A stretch of 64,000 nt of DNA from Pacificibacter marinus (GTDB taxonomy: Bacteria > Pseudomonadota > Alphaproteobacteria > Rhodobacterales > Rhodobacteraceae), in assembly GCF_018860665.1 (NCBI RefSeq), contig NZ_JAHKPK010000018.1, positions 186,001 to 250,000 on the forward strand. The letters are read 5' to 3'. The notes under the pieces were generated by a model. The model did not search any database. It was not told the origin of the DNA and saw only the letters and a list, made by a program, of their open reading frames with translations. The stretch's first letter is position 1. Every line of letters starts with the position of its first letter. The position numbers and the translations under genes are program-made. Shown here piece after piece: positions 27,109 to 36,198 of the stretch.

Positions 27109-28269
27109 ATGACAGTGATAGCTTTGATCGTTGCCGCAGGACGCGGCACCCGTGCGGGCGGCGATACCCCCAAACAGTGGCGCCCCCTTGGGCGGGATGC
27201 ATCATGCCCGCGGGTCATAGATCATACAATCGCGGCCTTTCGCCCCTTTGTGGATCAAATCGTGGTGGTACATCACAAAGATGACGCTGATCTCATGCAG
27301 ACCCTCACCGATGTCATGCCCGTTGTTGGTGGTGCAACACGCAGTGCTTCGGTCAAAGCGGGTCTTAAGGCCATCAAGAACTCAGGCGTTACCCAAGTGT
27401 TGATCCATGACGCCGCCCGCGCCTTGGTGCCAGAGTCAGTGATCAAAGATGTTTTGTCAGCCCTTGAAAACGGGCCCGCAGCCGCGCCAGCGTTGCAAGT
27501 TATCGATGCGCTCTGGCGTGGCGACGCAACTGTTGAGGGCACCCAAGATCGCACAGGGCTGTGGCGCGCGCAGACGCCGCAAGGATTTGACTTTGAAACT
27601 ATTTTACAAGCACATCACGCCTATGCCCATGAGGCTGCCGATGATGTCGAAGTCGCCCGTGCCGCAGGCATTCAAGTTGCCATCACCCTTGGCGATGAGG
27701 CCAATTTCAAGATAACCCATCCCGATGATTTCGCCCGCGCCGAACATGTGTTGGCTGCGCGCCTGAGACAAGATAAGGACAAGACCCAAATGGATATTCG
27801 CCTTGGCAACGGCTATGATGTGCACCGGTTTGGCGCGGGCGACCATGTGTGGCTCTGCGGTATTAAAGTGCCCCATAACAGAGGCTTGCAAGGGCATTCT
27901 GACGCAGATGTGGGCATGCACGCGCTGACAGATGCGATTTACGGCGCGTTGGCCGAAGGAGACATAGGCCGTCATTTCCCCCCCTCAGACATGCAATGGA
28001 AAGGCGCGGCCAGCCATATATTCTTGCGCCACGCCATCGATTTGGCCCGCTCGCGTGGCTATGAAATGTCCAATTGCGACGTGACATTGGTCTGTGAACA
28101 GCCCAAAATCGGCCCACATGCAGATGCAATGCGCGCTGCCCTCGCAGATATCATGTCTGTCGATTTCGACCGTATTTCGGTCAAAGCCACCACCTCGGAA
28201 CGTCTTGGGTTCACGGGGCGCGAAGAAGGCATCGCCTCGCTCGCCACCGCAACCTTGATCAAACGCTAG
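27109..28269 (+). CDS. ispDF: Bifunctional IspD/IspF isoprenoid enzyme
   Basis: A 386-residue fusion for the MEP pathway. The N-terminal cytidylyltransferase (about 1-225) has '[19 protein letters not shown]' and 'DAARALVP'. The C-terminal MECDP synthase (about 228-386) begins '[14 protein letters not shown]' with metal ligands in DVH, followed by '[18 protein letters not shown]' and '[16 protein letters not shown]'. The reading frame opens ten codons earlier with TTG, but ATG at 27109 matches the family N-terminus. The fusion is typical of alphaproteobacteria. pgpA follows after eight bases. Confidence 0.95.
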   Translation: MTVIALIVAAGRGTRAGGDTPKQWRPLGRDASCPRVIDHTIAAFRPFVDQIVVVHHKDDADLMQTLTDVMPVVGGATRSASVKAGLKAIKNSGVTQVLIHDAARALVPESVIKDVLSALENGPAAAPALQVIDALWRGDATVEGTQDRTGLWRAQTPQGFDFETILQAHHAYAHEAADDVEVARAAGIQVAITLGDEANFKITHPDDFARAEHVLAARLRQDKDKTQMDIRLGNGYDVHRFGAGDHVWLCGIKVPHNRGLQGHSDADVGMHALTDAIYGALAEGDIGRHFPPSDMQWKGAASHIFLRHAIDLARSRGYEMSNCDVTLVCEQPKIGPHADAMRAALADIMSVDFDRISVKATTSERLGFTGREEGIASLATATLIKR

Positions 28270-28277
28270 GACACGCC

Positions 28278-28787
28278 ATGAAAGATATTGCTGAAATCAT
28301 CGCCACCTTTGCCCGTGTTGGCTATTTAAAGCCCGCCCCCGGCACTTGGGGCTCTGCTGCGGCCGTGCCTGTGTTTTGGGCCCTCAATGAGGTCGGTGGA
28401 TTTGTCCTGTGCATTGCTGCCACCTTTATAGTGTTTGTTGTCGGCCTTTGGGCAACGCAAATTATGACCAAAGACGCCACCGCAGGCACTGAGGAACATG
28501 ACCCTTCCGAGATCGTGATCGACGAAGTGGCCGGTCAGTGGATCGCGCTATGGCCTGTGGCCTTTGGCGCACAAATGATGGGCGTGGAAAGTGCGCGACT
28601 TTGGCCCGGCTATTTGGCGGCCTTTGTTCTGTTTCGTCTGTTCGACATCTGGAAACCCAGCCTTGTGGGCAAAGCGGACCGTCGCGGTGACGCCATGGGG
28701 GTGATGCTGGACGATGTGATCGCTGGCGTTTTTGCCGCCATTTGCGTGATAGCCCTTGCGAGCCTCGCACATGGAGTGTTGATGTGA
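28278..28787 (+). CDS. pgpA: Phosphatidylglycerophosphatase A
   Basis: Membrane phosphatase of 169 residues that makes phosphatidylglycerol from phosphatidylglycerol phosphate. It has the N-terminal 'APGTWGSAAAVPVFWAL', the acidic motif 'EIVIDEVAGQWIALW', and 'LFDIWKPSLVGKADRRGDAM' followed by 'LDDVIAGVFAAICVIAL', with several hydrophobic segments. It sits between ispDF and cinA, with an eight-base gap before and a four-base overlap after, so all three probably form one transcript. Confidence 0.94.
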   Translation: MKDIAEIIATFARVGYLKPAPGTWGSAAAVPVFWALNEVGGFVLCIAATFIVFVVGLWATQIMTKDATAGTEEHDPSEIVIDEVAGQWIALWPVAFGAQMMGVESARLWPGYLAAFVLFRLFDIWKPSLVGKADRRGDAMGVMLDDVIAGVFAAICVIALASLAHGVLM

Positions 28788-29266
28788 GCACTGACCTGAC
28801 AGCTTTGGCCACAGAGGTGCTTGCCTTGGCGCGTGCAAAATCCGTGATAATCGCTACTGCAGAAAGCTGCACTGGCGGGTTGATCATTGGCGCTTTGACA
28901 GAAATTGCTGGGTCGTCTGACGTGGTGGACCGTGGGTTCATTACCTATTCCAATGAGGCCAAGATCGAAATGCTGGGCATTGGCCCAGACACGCTTGATC
29001 TTCATGGCGCGGTGTCTGAACAAATCGCACAGCAAATGGCTGATGGCGCGCTTGAGCGCTCACGTGCGGGCCTGACGGTATCCGTGACAGGGATTGCAGG
29101 CCCCGGCGGATCTGCGTTCAAACCTGAGGGCCGCGTGTGTTTTGGATTGGCGCAAACTGGTCAGGTCACGCGTGTCAAAACCGTCGAATTTGGTGCGCAG
29201 GGGCGGTCTAATGTGCGGATAGCAACAATACGAACCGCACTGGAATGGCTGCGCGAGGCGCTGTAA
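28784..29266 (+). CDS. CinA C-terminal-domain protein (nicotinamide-nucleotide amidohydrolase)
   Basis: A 160-residue stand-alone CinA_C/PncC protein, which hydrolyses nicotinamide mononucleotide to nicotinate mononucleotide. Markers are 'ATAESCTGGLIIGALTEIAG', 'GFITYSNEAKIEMLGI', 'GAVSEQIAQQMADGA', and 'VSVTGIAGPGGSAFKPEGRV'. GTG at 28784 is taken as start, overlapping the pgpA stop by four bases (GTGA); an earlier TTG would run 42 bases into pgpA. The molybdopterin-binding half found in long CinA proteins is absent, as usual in this class. Confidence 0.9.
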   Translation: MSTDLTALATEVLALARAKSVIIATAESCTGGLIIGALTEIAGSSDVVDRGFITYSNEAKIEMLGIGPDTLDLHGAVSEQIAQQMADGALERSRAGLTVSVTGIAGPGGSAFKPEGRVCFGLAQTGQVTRVKTVEFGAQGRSNVRIATIRTALEWLREAL

Positions 29267-29458
29267 CGCTGCAAATACGGCAAGAGATTCACTTTGGATT
29301 AAATTTTAAACCCAACACGCAAATATCGCACAAATAGGCATCACTTTTACAATCGCCTCATATTTAACCACGCAAAAGCAACCAAATCCCCTTTCCTGAT
29401 CACGCCAAAGCCGCTTTACGCGCCGCTAACGCTTAAAAAATATCCTTAGGAGGGGAAA

Positions 29459-30640
29459 ATGGTCGGAGCTGATACCGCGTGGATCATGGTTGCAACCGCA
29501 CTGGTCCTATTCATGTCGCTGCCAGGCTTGGCATTGTTTTACGGCGGGCTTGTGCGCGCGCGCAATGTGCTGAGCGTCTTTATGCATGTCTACGCCATTG
29601 CCTGCGTGATGAGCATTCTGTGGCTGGCCTTTGGCTATTCCATCGCTTTTGGAGATGGTGGCCCGCTTTGGGGCGGCTTGGGCAAGATGTTTCTGACTGG
29701 CGTGGATGCCAATTCTGTCTCAGGCACCATCCCTGAAGTGCTGTTCTTTGCCTTTCAGATGACCTTTGCGATCATCACCCCCGCCTTGATTGTGGGCGCT
29801 TATGTCGAGCGGATCAATTTTGCCTTTGTGATCTTGTTTTCATCCTTGTGGATGCTGGTCTGCTACGCGCCTGTCACCCATTGGATTTGGGGTGGCGGGT
29901 TCTTGGCTGATGGCGGCATTTTCGGCGAAACCGGCACGATGGATTTCGCGGGCGGCATCGTTGTGCATGAAACCGCTGGCATCGCGGCTTTGATTTTGGC
30001 CGTGATGCTGGGGCGTCGCAAGGTGGACAACAAGCCCCCGCACAACCCCGGTTATGTGATGATCGGCGCCTCTATGCTTTGGGTCGGCTGGTTCGGCTTT
30101 AACGGCGGGTCGCAATTGGCGGCAGATGGCGGCGCGGCTATGGCGATCACTGTGACGCATATCTCTGCGGCGGCGGCCTCGATCACTTGGGCGATTTGGG
30201 AAAAAATCAAATATGGCAAAGCCTCTCTCGTAGGCATCGTCACCGGCACCATCGCGGGCCTTGCCTCGATCACGCCCGCCTCTGGCTTTGTTGGTCCAGT
30301 GGTCGCTTTGATCATTGGCAGCGTTGCGGGTATTTTGTGCCAAGAAATGGTCAACGTGATCCGCAACAAGTTGAACATTGACGACACATTGGACGTCTTT
30401 GCTGTGCACGGTGTGGGCGGTATTTTCGGCACGATCATGATCATCTTTTTTGCTGACGGCGCAAATGCCATTGCACAGTTCGGCGCGCTGGGCATCGTTG
30501 GGGTGTTCACCTTTGTTGTGACCGTTGCCTTGATCAAACTCTGCCAGCTCGTCACGCCTTTGCGCGTTGATGTAGAGACTGAGCAGCAAGGCTTGGATTT
30601 GGCCCAACACGGCGAAAGCGCCTACGACCACAATTCGTAA
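29459..30640 (+). CDS. amtB: Ammonium transporter AmtB
   Basis: Amt-family ammonium channel of 393 residues with about eleven hydrophobic segments. The conserved pore histidines are visible in 'GGIVVHETAGIAAL' and 'DVFAVHGVGGIFGT', with 'LPGLALFYGGLVRARN' near the N-terminus and 'FNGGSQLAADG' in the middle. There is no cleavable signal peptide. A strong TAGGAGGGGAAA precedes the ATG. It is monocistronic, with no glnK next to it, unlike many bacteria. NtrC control is expected from the family but no sigma-54 site is visible, consistent with the GAFTGA-less NtrC nearby. Confidence 0.95.
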   Translation: MVGADTAWIMVATALVLFMSLPGLALFYGGLVRARNVLSVFMHVYAIACVMSILWLAFGYSIAFGDGGPLWGGLGKMFLTGVDANSVSGTIPEVLFFAFQMTFAIITPALIVGAYVERINFAFVILFSSLWMLVCYAPVTHWIWGGGFLADGGIFGETGTMDFAGGIVVHETAGIAALILAVMLGRRKVDNKPPHNPGYVMIGASMLWVGWFGFNGGSQLAADGGAAMAITVTHISAAAASITWAIWEKIKYGKASLVGIVTGTIAGLASITPASGFVGPVVALIIGSVAGILCQEMVNVIRNKLNIDDTLDVFAVHGVGGIFGTIMIIFFADGANAIAQFGALGIVGVFTFVVTVALIKLCQLVTPLRVDVETEQQGLDLAQHGESAYDHNS

Positions 30641-30669
30641 GCGTCACAGTATATTCCTTGAAAAAGTCA

Positions 30670-30697
30670 CCAAGGCGGGTCGAAAGGTCTGCCTTGG
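30670..30697. terminator. Hairpin between convergent amtB and ratA-like genes
   Basis: Arms CCAAGGC / GCCTTGG with partial inner pairing. On the minus strand the stem is followed by TGACTTTTTC, so it probably terminates the ratA-like gene; on the plus strand there is no T-tract. Confidence 0.5.
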
Positions 30698-30751
30698 GGC
30701 GCGAATAGGGACAGCGGCAAACGATGCGTTTGGTCGCATTAAGCCAGTCCC

Positions 30752-31198
30752 TTATCCGTAAAGATCAGCCGCGCGTTTTTCAAAAGCACTGACAACACGG
30801 CGCATGGCTTCATTAAAGACCACGCCGATCACCGACTGCAGAATCGCGTTTTTAAATTCGAAATCGACGAAAAATTCGACCTCGCAGGTGCCATCCTCAA
30901 GATCGCGGAACTGCCACCAGCTTTTCATATATTTAAACGGACCATCCAGATATTCGGTGTCGATTTTTTTATCCACAGGCCAAAGCACCACCTTGGAGCC
31001 GAATTTTTCGCGAAAGACTTTGAACGAGATCACCAGATCAGCCAACATAATTTCGTGATCGCCCATATCATCACGCGATCTGATGCGTGCGGCGGCGTTC
31101 CATGGCAGGAATTTCGGATAGCTTTGCACATCGCCCACCAGATCGTACATCTGCTGAGCGGTGTAGGGCATGATTTTGATTTCTCGGTGCGTCGGCAT
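30752..31198 (-). CDS. Coenzyme-Q-binding START-domain protein (COQ10/RatA family)
   Basis: A 148-residue polyketide-cyclase/START-fold protein. The family opening 'HREIKIMPYTAQQMYDLVGD' is followed by 'YPKFLPWNAAARI', and 'FEFKNAILQSVIGVVFNEAM' is near the end. Mitochondrial COQ10 binds ubiquinone and supports respiration. The E. coli homologue RatA was described as a ribosome-association toxin, a role that need not apply here. ATG at 31198 is chosen over the longer frame to 31285, which would add 29 atypical residues. It diverges from hpt across 66 bases. Confidence 0.88.
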   Translation of the reverse strand: MPTHREIKIMPYTAQQMYDLVGDVQSYPKFLPWNAAARIRSRDDMGDHEIMLADLVISFKVFREKFGSKVVLWPVDKKIDTEYLDGPFKYMKSWWQFRDLEDGTCEVEFFVDFEFKNAILQSVIGVVFNEAMRRVVSAFEKRAADLYG

Positions 31199-31264
31199 AG
31201 TCTCTGGTCTAATTATTTCAGGGTGATATGTCTTACCTAAGCGCGCAAATTGCAAGAGGTTACC

Positions 31265-31828
31265 ATGACGCAGGCCCCCTATCACATCGATGTTATGATT
31301 TCGGCCAAGACCATCGCCGCTCGGATCGAAGATTTGGCACTTACCATTCGCAAAGAATACGCCGACACCGACAAGCTTGTGGTGATCGGGCTACTGCGCG
31401 GATCATTCGTGTTTATTGCCGATCTGGTGCGCGAATTGGACATGAACGTCGAGGTGGATTTTTTGGAAGTATCGTCTTACGGCGACGGCATGGAAAGCTC
31501 TCGAAATGTGAAAATATACAAAGACTTGCGTGGCGATATTGAAGGGCGTGATGTGTTGGTTGTCGAAGATATCGTCGACACAGGACATACGATGACATCC
31601 GTTATGGAATTGCTGCAATCACGTCATCCGCGTAAAATCGAAACCATTGCATTGCTTGATAAACCCGTACGCCGCGAGGTCGCGTTTAAAACCACATGGA
31701 CAGGATTCGAAATTCCCGATGCTTTTGTGGTCGGTTACGGCATCGATTTTGCCCAAGCCAATCGCAACCTGCCCTATATCGGAACTGTGGTGTTTGACGA
31801 AGATGGCCCAGTGGATGCCTCCGCATGA
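31265..31828 (+). CDS. hpt: Hypoxanthine phosphoribosyltransferase
   Basis: Purine-salvage enzyme of 187 residues converting hypoxanthine (and usually guanine) with PRPP to the nucleotide. It has the PRPP loop '[14 protein letters not shown]', the substrate loop '[13 protein letters not shown]', and the late '[20 protein letters not shown]'. ATG at 31265 has AAGAGG a suitable five bases before it and is preferred over a TTG five codons upstream. A four-base overlap (ATGA) couples it to the small membrane-protein gene that follows. Confidence 0.95.
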   Translation: MTQAPYHIDVMISAKTIAARIEDLALTIRKEYADTDKLVVIGLLRGSFVFIADLVRELDMNVEVDFLEVSSYGDGMESSRNVKIYKDLRGDIEGRDVLVVEDIVDTGHTMTSVMELLQSRHPRKIETIALLDKPVRREVAFKTTWTGFEIPDAFVVGYGIDFAQANRNLPYIGTVVFDEDGPVDASA

Positions 31829-32019
31829 ATTTGATGTGGTTCGTGCGCGCCAAACGCTGGGCCAAAAACCCGCCAAGTCCACAGCGGATCAAGCTGGTGT
31901 TTGGGGTGGTGTTGCTCTGCTTGGTTTTGGTGGGAATTGAGAAATTCATTGGCGTTCCAGAATGGATGCAATTGGAACGCTCAGGCCGGAATGGATTGAA
32001 CGTTGGCTTACCACGTTAA
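31825..32019 (+). CDS. Small single-helix membrane protein of unknown function
   Basis: A 64-residue protein with a basic N-terminus ('[20 protein letters not shown]') and one membrane segment at about 24-42 ('[20 protein letters not shown]'). Its start overlaps the hpt stop by four bases, which supports it as a real coupled gene. It precedes the cytochrome c gene by 69 bases. I believe similar small proteins occur after hpt in related Rhodobacterales but cannot name a family. Confidence 0.65.
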   Translation: MNLMWFVRAKRWAKNPPSPQRIKLVFGVVLLCLVLVGIEKFIGVPEWMQLERSGRNGLNVGLPR

Positions 32020-32088
32020 TTTGATTCACGCCCGACTGACACTGTGCTAGGTTGACGCCAAACACGTCATACAGTGCCGGAGATACAG

Positions 32089-32979
32089 ATGTTAAAGCTC
32101 GCAACCTATTCTGTTGGAACAGTTATTCTTGGCGTCTCTGTCGCTTGGGTTTTGACCGAGCCGCGCCATGCGGATTTGGAAGATATCGCAGGCCTGACCC
32201 CCGATCTGGCGCGTGGCGAGTTTGTTTATACAGCGGGCGGATGTGCCTCGTGCCATGCGGGCGATGATGGCAATGGCGAAGCCTTAACAGGCGGCATGGC
32301 GTTTGAGTCTGCTTTTGGCACATTCTATGCGCCCAATATTTCGCCTGATCCTGATCAAGGCATTGGCACATGGTCGGCGCTTAATTTAGCTGACGCGATG
32401 CTGCATGGCACCTCTCCCGAAGGCGAACACCTATATCCCGCCTTTCCCTATACTTCTTACGCTAAAATGGACCCCGCAGACGTTGTGTCTTTGCACGCCT
32501 ATCTGATGACCCTGCCCGCATCAACTGTGCCGAGCAAAGCCCATGATGTTGGCTTTCCGTTCAACATTCGCCGCAGTTTGGGCGGTTGGAAATTGCTGTT
32601 TGGCACCAGTGCTGGCGATTGGATTGTAAATGATCCGAATATGACAGAGCAAGATCTACAGGGGCGTTATTTGGTCGAAGCACTGGCGCATTGCGGCGAA
32701 TGTCACACGCCACGAAACGCCTTGGGTGGCATGGACACGGCAAAATGGCTTGGCGGTGCGCCCAATCCATCGGGCAATGGCACGATCCCCAATATCACCC
32801 CCGGCACGCTGACATGGTCAGAAGAAGACATCGCCTATTATCTGGAAAGTGGTTTCACACCTGAGTATGACTCCGTCGGCGGGCATATGGCGCATGTGGT
32901 TGATAATTTTGCCGCATTAGACGCCAGTGATCGCGCGGCAGTCGCCAGTTATCTAAAACGAGTGGCCCCTGTTGAATAG
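32089..32979 (+). CDS. Diheme c-type cytochrome
   Basis: A 296-residue exported cytochrome with two haem sites, Cys52-Ala-Ser-Cys-His56 and Cys202-Gly-Glu-Cys-His206. An N-terminal hydrophobic segment (6-22) should anchor or export it to the periplasm. 'FGTFYAPNISPDPDQGIGTW' after haem 1 and 'GTIPNITPGTLTWSEEDIAY' after haem 2 are typical of cytochrome subunits of alcohol, aldehyde or gluconate dehydrogenases. No dehydrogenase partner is adjacent. ATG at 32089 has GGAG before it and is preferred over GTG five codons upstream. Confidence 0.9.
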   Translation: MLKLATYSVGTVILGVSVAWVLTEPRHADLEDIAGLTPDLARGEFVYTAGGCASCHAGDDGNGEALTGGMAFESAFGTFYAPNISPDPDQGIGTWSALNLADAMLHGTSPEGEHLYPAFPYTSYAKMDPADVVSLHAYLMTLPASTVPSKAHDVGFPFNIRRSLGGWKLLFGTSAGDWIVNDPNMTEQDLQGRYLVEALAHCGECHTPRNALGGMDTAKWLGGAPNPSGNGTIPNITPGTLTWSEEDIAYYLESGFTPEYDSVGGHMAHVVDNFAALDASDRAAVASYLKRVAPVE

Positions 32980-33010
32980 CGGCACAGATCGAACGGGGCG
33001 CTTTAAATAT

Positions 33011-34165
33011 CTAACGTAAGATATCGGTTTTAAACAGTTTTACCTTAAGTCCACCATGGGCGATGGGGGCTTCCGTTGGCAACCACGGCAGTTTCGTCGC
33101 CTCGGCCAATTGCGTGTCCGAGGTGATCATGCCCACCCGCCAGCCTTTGAATTTCATGCGCATCACATCACCGAATGATCCGTAAAGCGCAAAGAGGTCT
33201 TTTTTCTTGCCGATCCGCGCACCATATGGCGGATTGACGATCACAAGACCCGCAGGGCCATCCGGGCGCTCCAAGCTGGACACTTGCGTTGGCGTAAAGT
33301 GACACAAGGCGTCGACCCCTGCCCGCGTGGCATTGTCTTTGGCGAAACCAATCACATTGACGTTGCGGTCAGAGCCGTAAAACTGTTGTTCACTGGGCCT
33401 GATTTTCCACGCCTCGCGCATGCGCCGCACCGCAACCTCATCATAGGTCGCAAGTTTTTCAAAGGCGAAACTGCGCGCACGTCCGGCCATGAAATTTCGA
33501 GATATTTCAGCGGCTTCTATCAAAAACGTGCCGGAACCACACATGGGGTCAAGTACGGGTTCTTGCCCCGTATACCCGCAAGCCCGCAGCGCCAAAGCCG
33601 CCATAGTTTCGCGCATCGGCGCTTTGCCCATGGCCTGTTTATGGCCGCGTTTGTGCAGACCTTCGCCTGAGGTATCGATGGAAAAATGTACGTTGTTGTC
33701 GTCAATGCGCACTTTGATGACGATATCGGCGTCTTCTAAGCCTTCCGCAATTTTCGCGCCGAATTCTTCGTGGATTGCGCGCTCGATACGTTCAACGGCG
33801 GCGCCAGCGTGATAGATTTTGGACTTTTTATTGGTGTTCACCTCGACTTTGATCGAAAGCTCTTCATCCAAAATCGCTTGACCTAAAATGTCGCCCCAAG
33901 GGAATTTACGCGCGCGTTTGTCGAGTTGCGCCAGATGAAAGGCACGAAATTCGCCGATACGCGCCAAGACCTTAGACGGGCCGCGCAGGGTCAGATTTGC
34001 GCGCCAAACATCGGTCCAATTGCCATGAATCGTGACACCGCCCCCCGTGGCCACAGGATTTTGAAACCCCGATTCGATCACTTCCTCAAGCAAAACCTGC
34101 TCAAGTCCGGGTACAGTCGACAGGAAAATGTCGAAAGTGGCATTGGCTGGCGTGGATTGGGTCAT
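33011..34165 (-). CDS. THUMP-domain class I SAM-dependent RNA methyltransferase (RlmL/Trm-like)
   Basis: A 384-residue enzyme predicted to methylate guanine N2 in rRNA or tRNA. The N-terminal ferredoxin-like/THUMP region (about 10-160) opens 'FDIFLSTVPGLEQVLLEEV'. The Rossmann methyltransferase has 'DPMCGSGTFLIEAAEISRNF' and the catalytic 'IVNPPYGARIG'. It matches the N-terminal half of E. coli RlmKL; the RlmK half is absent. ATG at 34165 is used because the family N-terminus starts there; the frame runs on to 34249. The target nucleotide is inferred only. Confidence 0.9.
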   Translation of the reverse strand: MTQSTPANATFDIFLSTVPGLEQVLLEEVIESGFQNPVATGGGVTIHGNWTDVWRANLTLRGPSKVLARIGEFRAFHLAQLDKRARKFPWGDILGQAILDEELSIKVEVNTNKKSKIYHAGAAVERIERAIHEEFGAKIAEGLEDADIVIKVRIDDNNVHFSIDTSGEGLHKRGHKQAMGKAPMRETMAALALRACGYTGQEPVLDPMCGSGTFLIEAAEISRNFMAGRARSFAFEKLATYDEVAVRRMREAWKIRPSEQQFYGSDRNVNVIGFAKDNATRAGVDALCHFTPTQVSSLERPDGPAGLVIVNPPYGARIGKKKDLFALYGSFGDVMRMKFKGWRVGMITSDTQLAEATKLPWLPTEAPIAHGGLKVKLFKTDILR

Positions 34166-34236
34166 GCTGGGCCTCGATGGGGTGCGGATCGCGTTTACGG
34201 CTTGTGTCACGCACAGCGCGCTATGATCAAGACAAA

Positions 34237-34265
34237 ATAAAACCGGCAAGTTGCCCCGCCGGTTT
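34237..34265 (-). terminator. Rho-independent terminator after lipA
   Basis: Arms AAACCGGC / GCCGGTTT with a ten-base loop. On the minus strand the stem runs into TTTTATTTTG, 23 bases past the lipA stop. Confidence 0.85.
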
Positions 34266-34287
34266 GAATGTTAGGGTTTGACGTGAT

Positions 34288-35241
34288 TTAAGCTGTGCCA
34301 AACTTTTTAAGGCGCGCCTCACGTAGACGGGCAAAATCATCACCGGCGTGATAGCTGGAACGCGTCAAAGGCGTGGCCGAGACCATCAAGAACCCTTTGT
34401 TAAAGGCGGTTTTCTCATAGGTTTTGAACTCTTCAGGCGTCACAAAACGATCAACGGCGTGGTGTTTTGGCGTTGGTTGCAAATACTGCCCGATGGTCAA
34501 GAAATCGATATCGGCGGCGCGCATGTCTTCCATCACTTGCGTGACGGATTGCTTATCTTCGCCAAGGCCAACCATGATGCCCGACTTGGTGAACATCGTT
34601 GGATCAAGTTCTTTCACGCGCTGCAAAAGACGCAAAGAATGGAAATACCGCGCGCCGGGGCGCACTTCTGGATACAAGCCAGGCACTGTTTCCAGATTGT
34701 GGTTGAACACATCGGGGCGCGCCTCAACCACGACCTCCAGAACCTTTGGATCACAGCGAATGAAATCAGGCGTGAGGATTTCGATAGTCGTAGAGGGTGA
34801 CTTTTTACGGATGGCGCGGATGGTCATCGCGAAATGCTCGGCCCCGCCGTCTTCAATATCATCGCGGTCAACAGATGTGATCACAACGTGGTTGAGACCC
34901 AATTTGGCCACAGCGTCCGCCACACGGCCCGGCTCGAACACATCCAAATCCTCAGGCGGCTTGCCTGTGGCGATGTTGCAAAAGGTACAAGCGCGGGTAC
35001 AAACTTCGCCCATGATCATCATCGTGGCGTGGCCTTGCGACCAACATTCGCCCACGTTGGGACAGCCCGCTTCTTCGCACACGGTCACCAATTTGTTTTC
35101 ACGCATGATGTCGCGTGTTTCTTTATAGCCTTCGGATGTGGGCGCTTTGACGCGAATCCAATCGGGCTTTTTAGGCTGCGCATTATCGGGGCGCTTTTGC
35201 TTTTCAGGGTGTCTCTGGGCCGGAATTTTGAGATCGCGCAC
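34288..35241 (-). CDS. lipA: Lipoyl synthase
   Basis: Radical-SAM enzyme of 317 residues that inserts two sulfurs into protein-bound octanoyl groups. The auxiliary cluster cysteines are in '[18 protein letters not shown]', the radical-SAM motif CxxxCxxC in '[14 protein letters not shown]', and the C-terminal '[10 protein letters not shown]' supplies the unusual Ser ligand (RSSYHA). It is monocistronic, followed by a terminator, and divergent from the peroxiredoxin gene. Confidence 0.97.
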   Translation of the reverse strand: MRDLKIPAQRHPEKQKRPDNAQPKKPDWIRVKAPTSEGYKETRDIMRENKLVTVCEEAGCPNVGECWSQGHATMMIMGEVCTRACTFCNIATGKPPEDLDVFEPGRVADAVAKLGLNHVVITSVDRDDIEDGGAEHFAMTIRAIRKKSPSTTIEILTPDFIRCDPKVLEVVVEARPDVFNHNLETVPGLYPEVRPGARYFHSLRLLQRVKELDPTMFTKSGIMVGLGEDKQSVTQVMEDMRAADIDFLTIGQYLQPTPKHHAVDRFVTPEEFKTYEKTAFNKGFLMVSATPLTRSSYHAGDDFARLREARLKKFGTA

Positions 35242-35558
35242 GTGTTTTCCCCATACTGAAACAGATTTTCTAGGTTATATCCCAGACAGGCTTCGGGGCA
35301 AGTGGATACGTGGCATTGCTGCCATGTTCCCTGCTCAACACATATAATCACATGCCTAGGCATAGTGTTTGCATCGCGAACACCTCATTCGCTATGGCAA
35401 AGATTTTGCCCAATTTTACGACGAAATGCCAGCTTATACTATTCCGACCATTTTTGTCGCATGCCAGCGATTGAACCTAAACTAGAATCGTTCTAGGTAT
35501 CGCCCAATAGTATTTAAATCTGCGACCCCATCGCAAAAAGATCCTTAGGAGTGATGAT
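35242..35558. other. 317-base intergenic region between lipA and the peroxiredoxin gene
   Basis: No gene is supported here. It must hold two divergent promoters. The right half is AT-rich and contains a perfect 15-base palindrome with LysR T-N11-A geometry (see next entry) and CCTTAGGAG as the peroxiredoxin ribosome-binding site. I see no tRNA or structured RNA. Confidence 0.7.
35469..35500. promoter_or_regulatory. Candidate OxyR operator before the peroxiredoxin gene
   Basis: The perfect palindrome CTAGAATCGTTCTAG (35482-35496) has the T-N11-A form of LysR operators and ends 62 bases before the ATG. It is preceded by GATTGAACCTAAA, close to half of the E. coli OxyR consensus and to GTTCAACCTAAA before the catalase gene. 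OxyR is encoded 0.6 kb away. The match is seen; binding is inferred. Confidence 0.5.
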
Positions 35559-36110
35559 ATGCAAGCTGGACATAAACTTCCAAACGTAACGTTCAAAACC
35601 CGCGTGCGCGATGAATCTATCGGCGGCGACAATCCTTTCCGTTGGGAAGATAAGACAACAGCTGATTACTTCGGCGGCAAACGTGTTGTATTATTCTCGC
35701 TCCCTGGTGCTTTCACGCCAACATGTTCCACATACCAATTGCCAGGATTTGAAAACGGCTTTGACGATTTTAAAGCGGCTGGCATCGACGCGATCTATTG
35801 CATGTCTGTGAACGACAGCTTTGTGATGAACAAATGGGCGCAATCGCAAGACCTGAAAAACGTTGGCGTGATCCCTGATGGCTCTGGCGAATTCACCCGC
35901 CGCATGGGCATGTTGGTGCACAAAGACAACCTCGGTTTTGGCGTACGTTCATGGCGCTATGCGGCTGTGGTCAAAGACGGCGTTATCGAGGCTTGGTTCG
36001 AAGAGCCAGGTCTGTGCGACAACCACGGCGAAGACCCTTACGGCGTATCCTCACCAGAAACTGTTTTGGAATATCTCAAAACAGCGGCACAGGATGTTGC
36101 GGCTGAATAA
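35559..36110 (+). CDS. Peroxiredoxin (Prx5-like)
   Basis: Thiol peroxidase of 183 residues. The peroxidatic Cys56 lies in the PxxxTxxC motif 'LPGAFTPTCSTYQLPG'. The second cysteine of interest is Cys153 in 'GLCDNHGEDPYGVSSPE'; this and the overall pattern match the AhpC/TSA-redoxin domain of Prx5-type enzymes. It reduces hydrogen peroxide and alkyl hydroperoxides with thiol donors. TTAGGAGTGATGAT precedes the ATG. It belongs to a peroxide-defence module with OxyR and catalase, and its promoter region has a candidate OxyR site. Confidence 0.93.
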   Translation: MQAGHKLPNVTFKTRVRDESIGGDNPFRWEDKTTADYFGGKRVVLFSLPGAFTPTCSTYQLPGFENGFDDFKAAGIDAIYCMSVNDSFVMNKWAQSQDLKNVGVIPDGSGEFTRRMGMLVHKDNLGFGVRSWRYAAVVKDGVIEAWFEEPGLCDNHGEDPYGVSSPETVLEYLKTAAQDVAAE

Positions 36111-36136
36111 TCACAGCCACTCATAAGTCAAAGATC

Positions 36137-36168
36137 AGCCCGCCTCAGTCTTGAGCGCGGGCTTTTTC
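36137..36168 (+). terminator. Rho-independent terminator after the peroxiredoxin gene
   Basis: Arms AGCCCGC / GCGGGCT with an inner CTCA/TGAG stem, followed by TTTTTC, 26 bases past the stop. Confidence 0.88.
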
Positions 36169-36198
36169 TTTGCTGAATATCCCTCTGTTCAAACTGAT

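Noticed and set aside
29267-29458. Sigma-54 promoter upstream of amtB
   Set aside because: No TGGCAC-N5-TTGC-like sequence is visible, and the nearby NtrC lacks the sigma-54 contact loop.
29840-30631. 263-codon reading frame opposite amtB
   Set aside because: It lies wholly antisense to a conserved transporter, and its His/Asp/Arg-rich composition is typical of a codon-bias shadow.
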